From NCBI GenBank assembly GCA_027422505.1, contig JAPQWV010000018.1, forward strand, positions 11,426,001 to 11,490,000: a stretch of 64,000 nucleotides of DNA, read 5' to 3'. The stretch is from Craterostigma plantagineum (taxonomy: Eukaryota > Streptophyta > Magnoliopsida > Lamiales > Linderniaceae). The notes beneath the pieces were generated by a model. It was not told the DNA's origin and searched no databases. It was given only the letters and a program-made list of their open reading frames with translations. The translations under genes were made by a program, and so were the position numbers. Position 1 is the first letter of the stretch; every line of letters begins with the position of its first letter. Of this stretch, positions 32,356 through 43,740 are shown piece by piece.

Positions 32356-34548
32356 TGTAATACCCGTAAAGTTAATACGGGATAGAATGTAACTATCTGG
32401 TAAATATCTAAATGGAATTAAAATTAGAATGGGTCCAAATGAGGAACTTGGCCAATTAAAATTTGACCCAAATGAATTGACCCAAATTCAATGGAAATTA
32501 ATAAATAAAATAGACTAAATTAGTATTAGAGCCCAAATAAATTAAGGCCAAGTCGAATTTTAATGTTAGCCAAACAAATATAGCGTTTGAATAAATTAGT
32601 TCAAAATAATGGAAATTCAATAATTAATAAATGTTAGAATGGCAAGGCCCAAATGAAGGGTGAAACAATATTAAAGCTCCAAATGATTAAAGTTCAAATA
32701 TTTAATAAATGGTCTAGAAATTACATACTTAGAATAAAATCTATAAGGTTCAAATCAATTATTTTATAATGGGTTGCTTCACCTTTAAGAAAACCACGTG
32801 AACTAAGCCCCACTTACAAGTCACTCTTCTCGATTTTTCAACCATAATACATATTCATTAAGATTAAGAAAGCCAATACAATTAATACTCTTTAAGAAAA
32901 GGACGAATGAAACCAAGAAAATAATTCATAGGAGACGAAATTTTGCTTACCTTGGAGGACTCGTAAACCACTCCCACTTCACACATAAAGTTCCAAAGCT
33001 TGTCCTATCTTCGTTGTTTTCCCAAGCCTTAAGACCTTGTATATCGAAAACAGAAGAAACAACCATTTTGAGAAGGAGCAAGGGCCGAATGCTAAAGCAG
33101 GTGAAGAAGGAGAATATTAGCGAGCTTAGGGTTCTTAACAATTCGAAAATCAGAACTCCGAAGGGAGGGAGGTAATAACCTTAACTATAATATATAAATC
33201 TCTTAGATCTAGTAGGATTTTAGGTTTCGAACACCTTACATACGATCGTGTGGTTAGGTGGACGGGTCAGATATAGCTAAGAGTTTGGATTATGGAGTTT
33301 TAATCCATGTCGTGTGTGCTTATAGATTTATCTGTGTGACTTTCGAATATTATGGTTCTTGAGAGTTTTGGTTGTCCGTATGTTCTAATATTTTGGAGTT
33401 TAAGGAGATTTTTGAAATGTTTATAGTGATTAGAAAACTTAGAATTTTCGAGTTGTCCATATTTATCGTGCTTGTAGATTAATAGGGGAGATTGGTGATT
33501 TTCGAATTTATGGTGTTCTTCTTTTGAAATTTCGGAGGTTTTACCATGTTAAGTTTAAAGAGATTTTTGAAAGGTCCTAGTTAGTTGGTATGAAGCCTTA
33601 AGAGTTTAATGAGTTTTGGGTGATATTTGTTGTTCTTTAGGGTTTTGAGTATTTTCGAAAGATCTTATACTTTACGGATGATTTTTGAAGAAGATTACGG
33701 TGATATGAGTTTAGGTGATTTACATGATCGATTTTAAATTATGTCCACGTAGGTATAGATTTTTTGTTTGGAGTTGATTAGGGTTTGAATATTTTCGGAT
33801 GCCTTACTGTTTTTGAAAAGATTTTCTAAATATTATAGGATAAATTCTCTGATCGTTTTTGGGTTTAGGATTATTTTCGAAATGTTAAAGATATGATTTT
33901 CGAAAGATACGATGCTAAATATTCGAAAGGTTGTTTTCAAAATAAGTTTTCGTAAGATAGAAAAGTTTTTCGCAAGTTTCGCATGTATGAGTTTTATTTT
34001 GAAACCAAGTTATTTTCGAAAGAATTTTCGAAAGAGTTTTCGAACTGGCCATTCGAAAATTGTTTCGAAATCTCTTCCGAGAATTATTTTCGAAACTAAC
34101 TGAATTCGCAATTATCTAATTTTCGAAAGACAATTTTGAAGCAAGTCCAATGTCGAAACTTAGTTAAATATGATAGGTAATTTCGATACTTAAGCAAATT
34201 TCGAATATTATATATTTTCGAAGAGTTTCAAAACTTTCATATTTTTCATATGATATTTTCACACAAGTCTTGTAGCATTTACGTAGTTTGCATATTTTTA
34301 ATAGTTATCTAATTTAACTAGCACACTGATTGTATGGTATTTTTATAATTAAGGTCCGACAATATAGGAGGTTCACGAGACTGCTAGGCAAATAAATCTC
34401 GGACGACAGGTAAGTGGAAATCTCAACTACAATACATAAATTGCATGTTTGTATTCGAATTATGTGGTTATCTGCATTGTATGATTTTACGTGACGTGAA
34501 TTATGTGAAATACGTGATTATATGGCAACATGTGTTGGTTGTTTTACG

Positions 34549-35443
34549 CAATGTTTTAAAAAGTGTATTGCGTACCTCTCGTTTTGGTTTCGATAGCGCG
34601 TAGCGTAAAAAGCGTAGCGCATCGCGTGAGTATTTAGGGCAATCCCCTTATAATCTAAAAATTTATAATGTATTATAATTATAAATGAATATAGTAGTTA
34701 AATTAACTAATATGATATTAATTATCATTAGTTTAAAAAATTATCATCAGATCAAATAAATTAATCAAGTAAAATGGGGAACTAAATATACTAAACAACA
34801 CGTAAGTCAAACAAAAACAACGACAATTATATCTAAAAATTGAAATGAAAAAAATATTAAAGTAAATATTAAATAAAGAAAAGATAAAAGATTTTAGTTT
34901 AAATAATTGTTATTTCTGTTTTTTATAGCTCGAACGTTAGTTTATGTATCTAGTTTCATATTTCAGTTTTAAAACATTTCATTTCAGTTTTTTAATATAT
35001 TCTTATTTCAGTTGATTTTTTGTCTTATATCGATCAAATCAAAGCATTGGTAAGCTGATAGTTGTCCCACATCGGTTATCATGAGTGAAGAAGCTGATAA
35101 ATCTTCTATATATAGGGCTTTGTTCCCTCCTACTCACATCAGCTCTAAGTGGTTTGCCTACCTTTGTGGGCCTTGATCTTGTAAATTCTTATTTGGGTTT
35201 CTAATGGGCTTAAAATAAGGCCGATTAGCCCAAACAGTTGACCGAATTTTACAATGTTCTGTATATCCAAAAAGCGTGGGTAATACTGTGAATAGCGCAT
35301 TTTAGCGTGAATAGCGCAATTTAGCGTAATTATAGCGTGCCACGTCATAAATAGCGTACGCTATTCGGGTAAAACGCTATATTTAATGCGCTTTGTCGCG
35401 TTTTTTAGTTAAAACACGCTATAGCGCGCTTTTTAAAACATTG
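34549..35443. mobile_element. hAT-like non-autonomous element inside LTR M
   Basis: 895 bp. Ends CAATGTTTTAAAAAG and CTTTTTAAAACATTG are inverted repeats, with a perfect 8 bp duplication GTTTTACG (34541-34548 and 35444-35451). Subterminal regions are rich in AGCGTA/TAGCGC motifs. The interior carries an snRNA-type promoter motif pair at 35064-35114. Confidence 0.85.
35064..35114 (+). promoter_or_regulatory. snRNA-type USE plus TATA box
   Basis: GTCCCACATCG (35064-35074) matches the plant snRNA upstream sequence element RTCCCACATCG exactly, and TATATATA starts 33 bp further at 35107. That spacing fits the Pol II type of plant U-snRNA promoter. No recognised snRNA follows. Confidence 0.5.
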
Positions 35444-37386
35444 GTTTTACGTGAGGGATTTTACGTGACGTGAATTATGTGAAATTATGTGGTTATGTGG
35501 CAACCTGTATTGGTTGTTTTACGTGAGGTGCTTCTGGTTAGGTAATTTCGATACTTAAGCAAATTTCGAATATTATATATTTTAGTTTCAAAACTTTCAT
35601 ATTTTTCATATGATATTTTCACACGAGTCTTTCAGCATTTAGGTAGTTTGCATATTTTTAATAGTTATCTAATTTAACTAGCACACTGATTGTATGGTAT
35701 TTTTATAATTAAGGTCCGACAATATCGGAGGTTCACGAGACTGTTAGGCAAATAAATCTCGGACGACAGGTAAGTGGAAATCTCAACTACAATGCATAAA
35801 TTAGATGTTTGTATTCGAATTATGTGGTTAGCTGTGTTGTATGATTTTACGTGACGTGAATTATGTGAAATACGTTATTATATGGCAACATGTGTTGGTT
35901 GTTTTACGTGAGGGATTTTACGTGACGTGAATTATGTGATTATGTGGCAACCTGTATTGGTACACCATATCATAGTATATTATGTGCACGTTTGGATTTA
36001 ATGTTATTTTGGGAAGGTGAACGCGCATTGCATTTGTCGCTTGTAGGCGAGCATGGTATGTATGCATGGCATCATTCATATGGCATGAGCATGTTCATAT
36101 ACGGAATATATGAGGATTTGCATTTGAGTATGCACAGTATACAATCATATGAGAACGAATATTATAGCTACTTCTACAAAGGCACCACGACGGGATGTAA
36201 GCCGTCTAATATATTATGTGAGGCAGGAGGAGCGACCTAGGTAGGGGCGACCTAGGGAAACTTAGCGTAGGCCGCCCAGTGTGGAGCAACTGTCCGACAG
36301 GAGGAGCGACCTGGGTAGGGGCGACCTAAGGAGACCTAGCGTAGGCCACCCAGTGTAGCAACTGTCATTGTCATTAGCGAACGAGGGTCACCTGGACGAG
36401 ACACATGGCGTAAGCCAGAGTGCCAGGAAAGTAACCGCAATGGAAAAAGGGCGATCGTCAGATAGAGGGGCGACCTGGTGAATGGAAAAACTGGAGATAA
36501 ACCCTAGTTTTGTCCTAGCCAGAGTGGTCCAACTATCGTATTTTTATCCGTATAGGATTTGAGCTCATGTTATGGTGGTGCGAGTAGTAAGTTAGTTATG
36601 GGCCCTGATAAAAATTAAAAAAAATGAGAAAGAAATAAGAATGATATGTGTATGTGAGTATTAGAAAGCACAGGCGCGGATGCCTTTGCTAGTTTACACG
36701 TGAATACATGCATATTTCCACTTACTGATCTTTATAGCTCATTCCACGTTTTGTGTTGTAGGTACGAACGAGTCGGACGTTGAGACACGTCACGAATAAC
36801 GCAGATGGCGGTGACTCCACGTACTTTTGGGGGCTGGGCGTACATGGATGCGACCTGAAGGGTGTTATTAGTGTGTTTTAAATATTTAAATATATTGGGC
36901 TATGGTCTTTTAAATTATAATTTTTGCATAACAGGACGTGTGCGAAGTAAATGTGTGCGATTGTGTAATATTTAAATTATTAAATAAGAGTGTTTTTTTT
37001 GTTAAATTGGGTCTTCCGCAGCTTACCGTTTTGATGGGATCCGGTGCATTAGTGCTGGTATGATCGCAACCATTTATTTTGTCGCGCATAGTTGTTTTGT
37101 TTGTACGTGCAATTAATATTGCTAATTTTTTAGAAAATAAATTATATTATTAATTTTATTAATTAAGTTAGGTATTTTGATTCCAAAAAGTGCCGGCGCG
37201 AACACCGGTATTTTCGAAAACCTGTCCACACAAACAAGTATCGATCCGAACCCTCAGGTCCGGGGTAAAGCAGTGATAAAGTCCATCGAAACCGACTTTT
37301 CTCACTGGTAGCCGACACCGAGGCCATTAACCGGTTGCGAAAAATCCGTCAAACTAGTTATAGGAAAAGTGGGTCGTGACAGTTAC

Positions 37387-37956
37387 GTGATTTTTCGTTC
37401 ACAAATTACTGTATCTATTTTTACAGGTGGTCGTCGCAAAACCAGTTTTTCGCTCGCAAAATATTTCGCAATCAAAAAACTTGATTTTAAAGGTTTCGAT
37501 ATTAAACATCTCAAAACGATGACGTTTTATCAAATCGCAAACTTTTACGATCGAAAATCAATACGTAGCTGTTTGAAATTCAAAACTATTTTCTAAAAAC
37601 AGTACCTTGTCGAAAAATTTCACAATCGAAAACAGTGGTCCACGTATTCACTCGAAAAACTTTTAATCGAGAATTATTTTCGATCGAAAACAGTGCTTTA
37701 TATTGACATTAAAAAAAATTAATTAAATTTTTTTTCGATTGAAAACTGTAACTATCGGCACATTATAGAAAAAGCTTTTGGTATATACTATTAAATTTTT
37801 AAATCAAACTTTATAAACCAAAATCTTTTCGAAACTGAAATTTTAAAAGCCAAATATTTTAATCAGTATTAAGAAAATCCAAATCACAAAACACGTTAAA
37901 GACCAAATATCCAACAAAATTTTAGAAATAAATAAATAAAAATATTAAAAACCAAA
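37387..37956 (+). repeat. Leader of element K, part 2
   Basis: Continues the leader after LTR M. Rich in TTTTCGATCGAAAA-like motifs, ending in A/T-rich sequence directly before the ATG of the Gag-like ORF. Confidence 0.6.
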
Positions 37957-39318
37957 ATGGACACCTACTCAATTACTCGATCTGATGACACTAGCTCTGA
38001 CGACTTTAGCTCCGACATTGATGAACAACTGAAGGAGTTTGGGCGTCAACTACGATTAATTGAGAAGTAGTTAAAGAAGAAGTCCACAAAGACCAAGTCA
38101 CGCTCGAAGAAGCAAGAGAGCACATGCTCCGAACAATCGACGAACTTGGCTTTGATGGCATCCCATGAAGAGGAGACTAACATATCTTCTACAGAGGTAG
38201 TTATTCCTAACTCTACATTGTTTAACGTGTTAGAATCCTTACAAACTAGGTATGCTAACATGAAAAATGAGCAGAAAAGTACAAAAGAGTTAGAAGAAAA
38301 ATTATCTAAGTCTGAGGAGAAAATAGCTAGTCTTGAATTAGAACTTAGAAGCTCTAATGCGAAAATAGATGAACTACGAGCTTGAGAATTAGTGAGATTA
38401 AGACGCCACAGCTTGAGACACATAGCTAAAAAATTAGGGAATTAGAAGTCAGGCTAGAAAATAATTACAATTGTTTGGTTAGGAACCTCGACGAGAAAGC
38501 TAGCCTCAATTGTAGATTAAGAAATGCCAACTCTAAGATCACTAGTCTAGAATCTCAATTAGAAAATTCTAATGCTAAGAGATTAGTGAATTGACCAAGA
38601 GTTTAAACAAAAGAATACGCTTTTATTGGAAATATCTAATCTCAAAACTTCCTCACAAGAAAAGTTAATATTTAAGCAGGTTAAGAAAGAGAGAGAGGCT
38701 TTGAGCACCAATACATCAAATACTCCAATTTCTAAAGCCGTTACTTCTACATGTTCGTTAAAGCCTATCAATTTTAGAAGTACAAACTTTGAAAGTGGCT
38801 CTTCCTCCACCAAGAAAATTTTTCACGAAAGTAATTCAAGTTCTAGCGCACAAACTTCATCGTGTGTTTCAAATGATTCTACTAACTTTTCACTTAAAAA
38901 GCCTAGACTTGAAAATAATTTTCGAAATTCTTATTCTCATGTGTGCACTCTCTACCTAAGAATTACGACACTTCTACTTTACATGCTTATCACTCTATTT
39001 GCTCGTATTCTTACATGAAGTACCCAGTCAATATTCGTTCCGAAAAGCATTTATTACGACTAGGTACTGGGAAGACCTTTACAAGTACACATTCTAGGAG
39101 CACATATTCACATGCTAGAATTGCTTATCCGTGTAAAATCAAGCAAAAATGGATTCCTAAGTCGGATATCAAGTCACAAAGTCCTAGTCAAATATGGACT
39201 CCTAAGACTATATCTTCGACCAACTTAGGCTCAATTTAATTTTACACGATTTATGACTAACTCGTTTTCTGCTAATAAGGGAGCACCCATACGACAATGG
39301 GTACCAAAGTCCCGATAG
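37957..39318 (+). pseudogene. Gag-like coiled-coil ORF of element K, broken
   Basis: The start ATG has the AAAATGGA context of element A. The N-terminus is acidic (MDTYSITRSDDTSSDDFSSD), then coiled-coil (YANMKNEQKSTKELEEKL, LELELRSSNAKIDEL), then a Ser/Lys/Thr-rich part and SYMKYPVNIRSEKHLLRLG, and finally QWVPKSR before TAG (39316-39318). Premature stops at 38068 and 38386 and shifts around 38600, 38940 and 39237 break it. It lacks the zinc knuckle. About 38610-39318 closely matches 43738-44450. Confidence 0.7.
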
Positions 39319-39397
39319 TTTTGCAGATTTCCCTCATGTACGGAATTCGACGTAGTGGCTCCACGTACATGATAAAGGGATGAGGCGTGAGCTACTA
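39316..39397 (+). promoter_or_regulatory. Gag stop, TTTTGCAG and pseudoknot unit (element K)
   Basis: TAG (39316-39318), TTTTGCAG (39319-39326), S1 CATGTACG (39335-39342) with CGTACATG (39364-39371), S2 TAGTGGCTC (39353-39361) with GAGCTACTA (39389-39397), nine pairs including one G.U. The stem sequences differ from those in A and B yet pair. The protease frame is lost here. Confidence 0.75.
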
Positions 39398-40229
39398 CAA
39401 CTAAGTTTCAACGAGGTTTATTTCAAACTTACATATACATACGAGTTTCGTCGAAAAAAAAAATATATACCTATTTTCTTTGAAACTTGTCAAATTTTAC
39501 ATTTTCGATATGCATTTCAGCGCTTTAAATGAGTTTTAAAATTTTCAAATGCATCTTACGAACGAAAACGATAAATATCATTTTTCGATTAATACTTTCA
39601 AATGAGCTTTAATTGAGGGGGAGCTACTCATTATTTTAATGAGGAGCAACCTTTATATTTTTAAGGAAGCACAAATTTTAATTTTTGAGGGGGAGAAAAC
39701 TTACAATCAGCGATTTAAGGAAACGATATTCTTAATATTCGTCAAACTACGCAAATTTCTAGGGGGAGAAAATTTATTTTCGAAGCATTGTTTTTGGGGA
39801 GATATAAATATAATACTACTATATTAATAATGTACATATATATATATACATACATATACATATATCCAAAAAAAGGGGGGGAAATATGAAAAAAGTGAGA
39901 TATGAAAAAAAAGAAGAAAAAAAGGGGAAATATGAAAAAAGTGAGATATAAAAAAGAAAAAGAAAAAAAATGAAATATGAAAAAAAGGAGATAAAAGAAA
40001 AAGAAAAAAAGAGAGGAAAGTACATTATTGCCTCATATGATTTATATGCTTTCTTTTCCAAGATTGTGTAGCTACACAGTTCAGTTTGTGAGCCCAATAT
40101 TTAATTTTTTTCCTCTTCAATTGTTGGTGATGATAGAAAAAAAATAAAAAAAAGATAAAAACAAAAAAAAAAGAAGAAAACAAAAAAAAGATAGACGAAA
40201 AAAATGAGAGAGATAAAATAAACAAATCA
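39398..40229 (+). other. Element K non-coding region with PPT-like and A-rich tracts
   Basis: Pol is missing. Three purine tracts of the PPT type (GAGGGGGAG near 39616 and 39689, AGGGGGAG near 39762), TATA-rich repeats (39834-39860) and long GAAAAAAAG runs (39870-40015, 40134-40210). Opposite-strand hydrophobic frames arise from these runs and are not genes. Confidence 0.55.
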
Positions 40230-41445
40230 AATTTGTTTGATATGCTTCCCGGTGTTATTCTCAAACGGACAAATATTTCTAAAGACGACGGTGAAGATCG
40301 AAATGAAGATCAAATGCTCCGTATTTTCATCGACCGGCTCCGGCTTGCTAATTCAACTAGAGCAACACTTCTCACATACCCCGGAATAACGGATTCATGT
40401 TCCTATGGTTCAGTCTAATCCGACTTGATCCTACCTCGGAACGCGTTCGAGCATTTGAGACCAAGCAAGATTATTTCGATGATGCCTACGAAGTCTTTGA
40501 AGATACATCACTCCATTATCTCACATAATTTTCGGACCCAACCCCTATAGGTACAGGTGCTAATTTTAATTAGCTCCCGGGTAGAAGTCGTCGCATTAGG
40601 TCCAACGGCGCATGCACAACCGAGCCTTACCCAATCGTCTATCTCTCAAAAGATAGGTGTTTTATAAATCACGGGGAACCACGTATGCTATCACCGCTTC
40701 ACTCGGAAACGGGAGATATTGAACTAAGTGGTATTCCTCCGCGTACCACGCTTTTATTGATTCACTCGCGTATAGTGTGTCCTCACTCCCCAAAATTTTC
40801 AAATTTTTATGACACATACACTTTTTAATACACCTAATCTTTGTGATTACGTTAGAACTTCCGTAGACATGTTCTTTTAAAAGACATGCTTCAAGGATCG
40901 GAAGGAAGTTCGGCCGTTGCAACATCAAAGCAACAACAGTTTCGGCCATCTTCTACGATCTTTGCTCCTAGTTGATGTCAGTGGGACGCCTATGTGGCCC
41001 CGGTACTCATTTCGACGGATTGCCTTTGTGGCTCCGTCCGGTTATTACTCTCACTGACCTTTTGGTATTGTCCTTACCTACCTCGAAATTAACATGCCGA
41101 CATCGTTCAGACGATTCGCCATGAGGGGGAGAAGGGGCTATGCATACACAATCGGTCGGTCCACCCACCAAATTCCACCGTGCTTACCACTCTGAAATCG
41201 GGATCTCTCACAACGCCACATTCAAAGGAAGCTCGGTACAACCAAAAAAAATCAAAGAAAGAGACGACCTACGTTCTTCTGGAACTAGAGACGCTTCTTC
41301 GAGGCCGAACCAGACAACTTCCATTCAGAGAAGACGAATCTGGCAAAACGAAGAAGATGGCTAAAACCCTGAGCCCCCTCCTCGACTTTCTCAAGCCCCT
41401 TGCTTCCGGAAGAAGAAGCAAGGACCGAGGACAGAACGACACATG
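40230..41445 (+). pseudogene. Decayed 3' extra ORF of element K
   Basis: Blocks align with element A (2780-3260) and, near 41390-41430 (CTCAAGCCCCTTGCTTCCGG...AGAAGAAGCAAG), with the 3' ORF of element Q near 53706-53738. Purine tract GAGGGGGAGAAGG lies at 41123. No continuous frame survives. Confidence 0.5.
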
Positions 41446-41858
41446 ATTCAAGCATCATCAAGGACTGAAGTTGCCAACCGTGTCCACTACATCAAGGACC
41501 TAAGTTGCCAATTGTGTCCACTGCATCAATGATCGAAGTTGCCAACCGTGTTCACCTCTCCAAACCTCACATCGGACGCCCCGATCTCAACACAAGGTTG
41601 ACCCAAATAGGGGAGTTTCGAGTTTCGTGTGCTTTCAACGGGAGAAATGGAATGCGGACTTTCTAAATCCGGCAAGAATACTTCGTACATCTTACGGCAT
41701 TTAGGAGAAGAACTTCAAAAGAATAATCGAAGAAAACGCCGATGCCTAGAAGACCTGGTGAGCTTGAAGATTTTCTAAAGAGGAGATTTTAAGGACTCGA
41801 GGACTCTTTCCACTTGCAAGACGAAGACAACCCGCGCTATATTGGAAATTGAATACAA
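41446..41858 (+). repeat. Element K 3' untranslated region with three 45 bp tandem repeats
   Basis: Three degenerate copies of CATCAAGGACTGAAGTTGCC plus AACCGTGTCCACT run from about 41449 to 41560. The rest is non-coding up to the PPT. Confidence 0.6.
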
Positions 41859-42118
41859 AGGGGGAGATTGTTAGGACTATTTAATTACATTCAATTAATA
41901 TAGTTGTCTTAGTCTTGCTATGCAAATTAGTAGTCTTGGGCTAAATTGTAATTAGTCATTGTATAGGACTAGTTGTGTAAATATACCACGAGGTGGTATA
42001 TAAGTGAACTCCTAAGAAAATTAGGAGTGCGCTTAGTAGGGTTTTACAGATTGAAAATTAGGAGCGAAAATTGTAGAGAGAAAAATTCGCCAACCCTTAC
42101 TTGTTCTACAAGTTTTCT
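41859..42118 (+). mobile_element. PPT and 3' LTR of element K
   Basis: AGGGGGAGAT (41859-41868) precedes TGTTAGGACTATTT (41869). TATATAAG (41997-42004) with TATACCA (41982)/TGGTATA (41994). Similar to the 5' LTR up to TTCTACAAGTTTTCT; the last bases and the PBS are replaced by other sequence. Confidence 0.8.
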
Positions 42119-42568
42119 CTCCCAATCTTCAACGAAGGTAAATCTCATACGTAAGCTTCGAGCTGTTCTTAACATTTTTGACCTGATTTTTCCAAATTCG
42201 GTTTATCTTGCTGCTGATTGTTCAACGATCGTGTGTTTCTATTTTATCTGACCTCATTTCCGATCGATCGAATCAATTTCTGAGCGAAGTTTGGAAATCT
42301 GAGCTGAAGTGTTCTTAGCGTTCCTAATCTGATTTTTCTTAAAATTTGATCGATTTTGATGTTATTGTGCTAAATTGATTGTTTGTTCTTGTTAATTGCT
42401 TGATTTCGATCAATAACCAAAGCCAAATTCGAACAATTTCGTGTTTGGATCGAGATTTCGGGTGTTTCTTTCGCTTGCGTCTGTTGGCTCTGCTCTTCTC
42501 TGTTCTTCAGTGTTCTTCACTGATTCTGGTGAGATTCGTCGATCGAGAAACTTGCCGATGCGAAATCA
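42119..42568 (+). other. Second K-type leader fragment (K')
   Basis: From about 42150 it is nearly identical to 31455-31860, the K leader. It follows the K 3' LTR directly, as if that LTR also served as the 5' LTR of a second copy in tandem. It ends where LTR L is inserted after GCGAAATCA. Confidence 0.65.
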
Positions 42569-42904
42569 TGTTAGGAAATATTTTGTAGTGTTCAATTTCA
42601 TTGTATTATCTTTGTTGATTTGCTTTATTAAACTTTGGGCTAGTTCTTAGTTGGGTTAGTTCTTAGTTATTCATGTAATGGGCCTTCACAAGAGGCCTAC
42701 CTATTATATACCAACTTGTGGTATAAATAGGAAAACCCTAGCACATAGTGCAAGTGCTTGTGTGTGTAGATAAAATAAACATATGTTAGAGAGAGAGAGC
42801 CTCCTCAAGAACACCACCAAGCCCCACGCCCGTTCTCGATTCGATCTATTAGGCGTGTTTAATCCGTCCGAAGTTGTTCGTTTGGGTGAAACTCGGGACC
42901 AACA
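42569..42904 (+). mobile_element. 5' LTR of element L (336 bp)
   Basis: It starts TGTTAGGAAATATT and ends GGGACCAACA; same family as the A LTR. TATAAATA (42722-42729) with palindrome TATACCA (42707)/TGGTATA (42719). Confidence 0.85.
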
Positions 42905-42906
42905 AT

Positions 42907-42919
42907 TGGTATCAGAGCC
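42907..42919 (+). promoter_or_regulatory. PBS of element L (tRNA-iMet type)
   Basis: TGGTATCAGAGCC, exact initiator tRNA-Met PBS, two bases after the LTR. Confidence 0.9.
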
Positions 42920-43740
42920 CAACGCGACCGGATTTGCGTGTTTTAAGCAAGATTTGAGTGAAAAATTGCTTGAAAATATTTTTCGTCACTTTCAGTTTTT
43001 GGGCGATTTCGACCTCGTTTTGTTGTTTAGACATCCCAAAGGTTGATTATGTGTTTAGGAATGCCTTTCTGAAGTTTTGGAACAAGCTTCGTCGATTTTG
43101 AGTGAGATTTGAGCGAAAACGAGTTGATTTTCCTGGTATAAGTCGCGCAGCCTATCCAACAGTACACTGTTCTTGGCCGAGAAATTTCATAGCCGAGAAA
43201 TTTTTTTCTCAGGCTGAGAAATTTCAAAACCGAGAAACTTTCTTTCGCAGGGTGAGAAATTTCGAAACCGAGAAACTTTCTTTCTCAGGCTGAGAAATTT
43301 CGAAACTGAGAAACTTTCTTTCTCAGGCTGAGAAATTTCGAAACCGAGAAACTTTCTTTCTCAAGCTGAGAAATTTCGAAACCCGGGAAATTTTGTTTTC
43401 CAGGTTGAGAAATTTCGAAACCGAGAAATTTTCTTTCTCAGGCTGAGAAATTTCTATCCGAGAAACTTTTCAGTTGCGAAACTTTCTCAGTTCACACTTC
43501 ACGATTTTTTCGCGGTCTCTCTCACACAGCTGCTTTTTCTCACCCGCGAATTTTTCAACCTGAGAAACTTTTAAAACTGAGAAATTTTTTCAAGCTGAGA
43601 AATTTTTCGGAACTTCGAAATTTTCGCGACTCACTCTCTCAACGAAATTTCTCGACACACATCATTTTTTGCACCCCCCGAGAAATTTGCACCCCGACCT
43701 TTAAACTTGATCCAAAATCACTCTTTAAAATTACACTTAA
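42920..43740 (+). repeat. Leader of element L with GAGAAATTTC tandem array
   Basis: From about 43178 to 43620 there are many copies of GAGAAATTTC(G)AAACC and GAGAAACTTTCTTTCTCAGGCT, period about 35-40 bp. The array end (43620-43740) matches element A 360-490, so this is the same type of leader with a sharper repeat. Confidence 0.75.

Larger units (their letters stand above)
32356..37381 (+). mobile_element. Solo LTR M of a chromovirus (5026 bp)
   Basis: It begins TGTAATACCC and ends GGGTCGTGACA. The flanks are GTTAC (32351-32355 and 37382-37386), a perfect 5 bp duplication inside the K leader. It contains TTTTCGAAA arrays (33840-34240), a tandem duplication of the segment around 34172-34550 at 35536-35900, a hAT-like element, and a candidate intron (35770-36761). 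No internal region, so it is a solo LTR. Confidence 0.85.
30970..42118 (+). mobile_element. Non-autonomous sirevirus-like element K
   Basis: 5' LTR, PBS, leader, Gag-like ORF, remnants of the 3' ORF, PPT and 3' LTR occur in order on the plus strand, with no protease, integrase or RT. Element A shows the same organisation. A 5 kb solo LTR (M) sits in the leader. Confidence 0.75.

Noticed and set aside
35138..35200. A U-snRNA gene after the USE/TATA pair
   Set aside because: The sequence does not match the 5' ends of U1, U2, U4 or U5 RNAs that I recognise, so only the promoter motif is reported.
39819..40264. Hydrophobic Phe/Ser-rich frames on the minus strand
   Set aside because: They are translations of GAAAAAAAG purine runs read in reverse.
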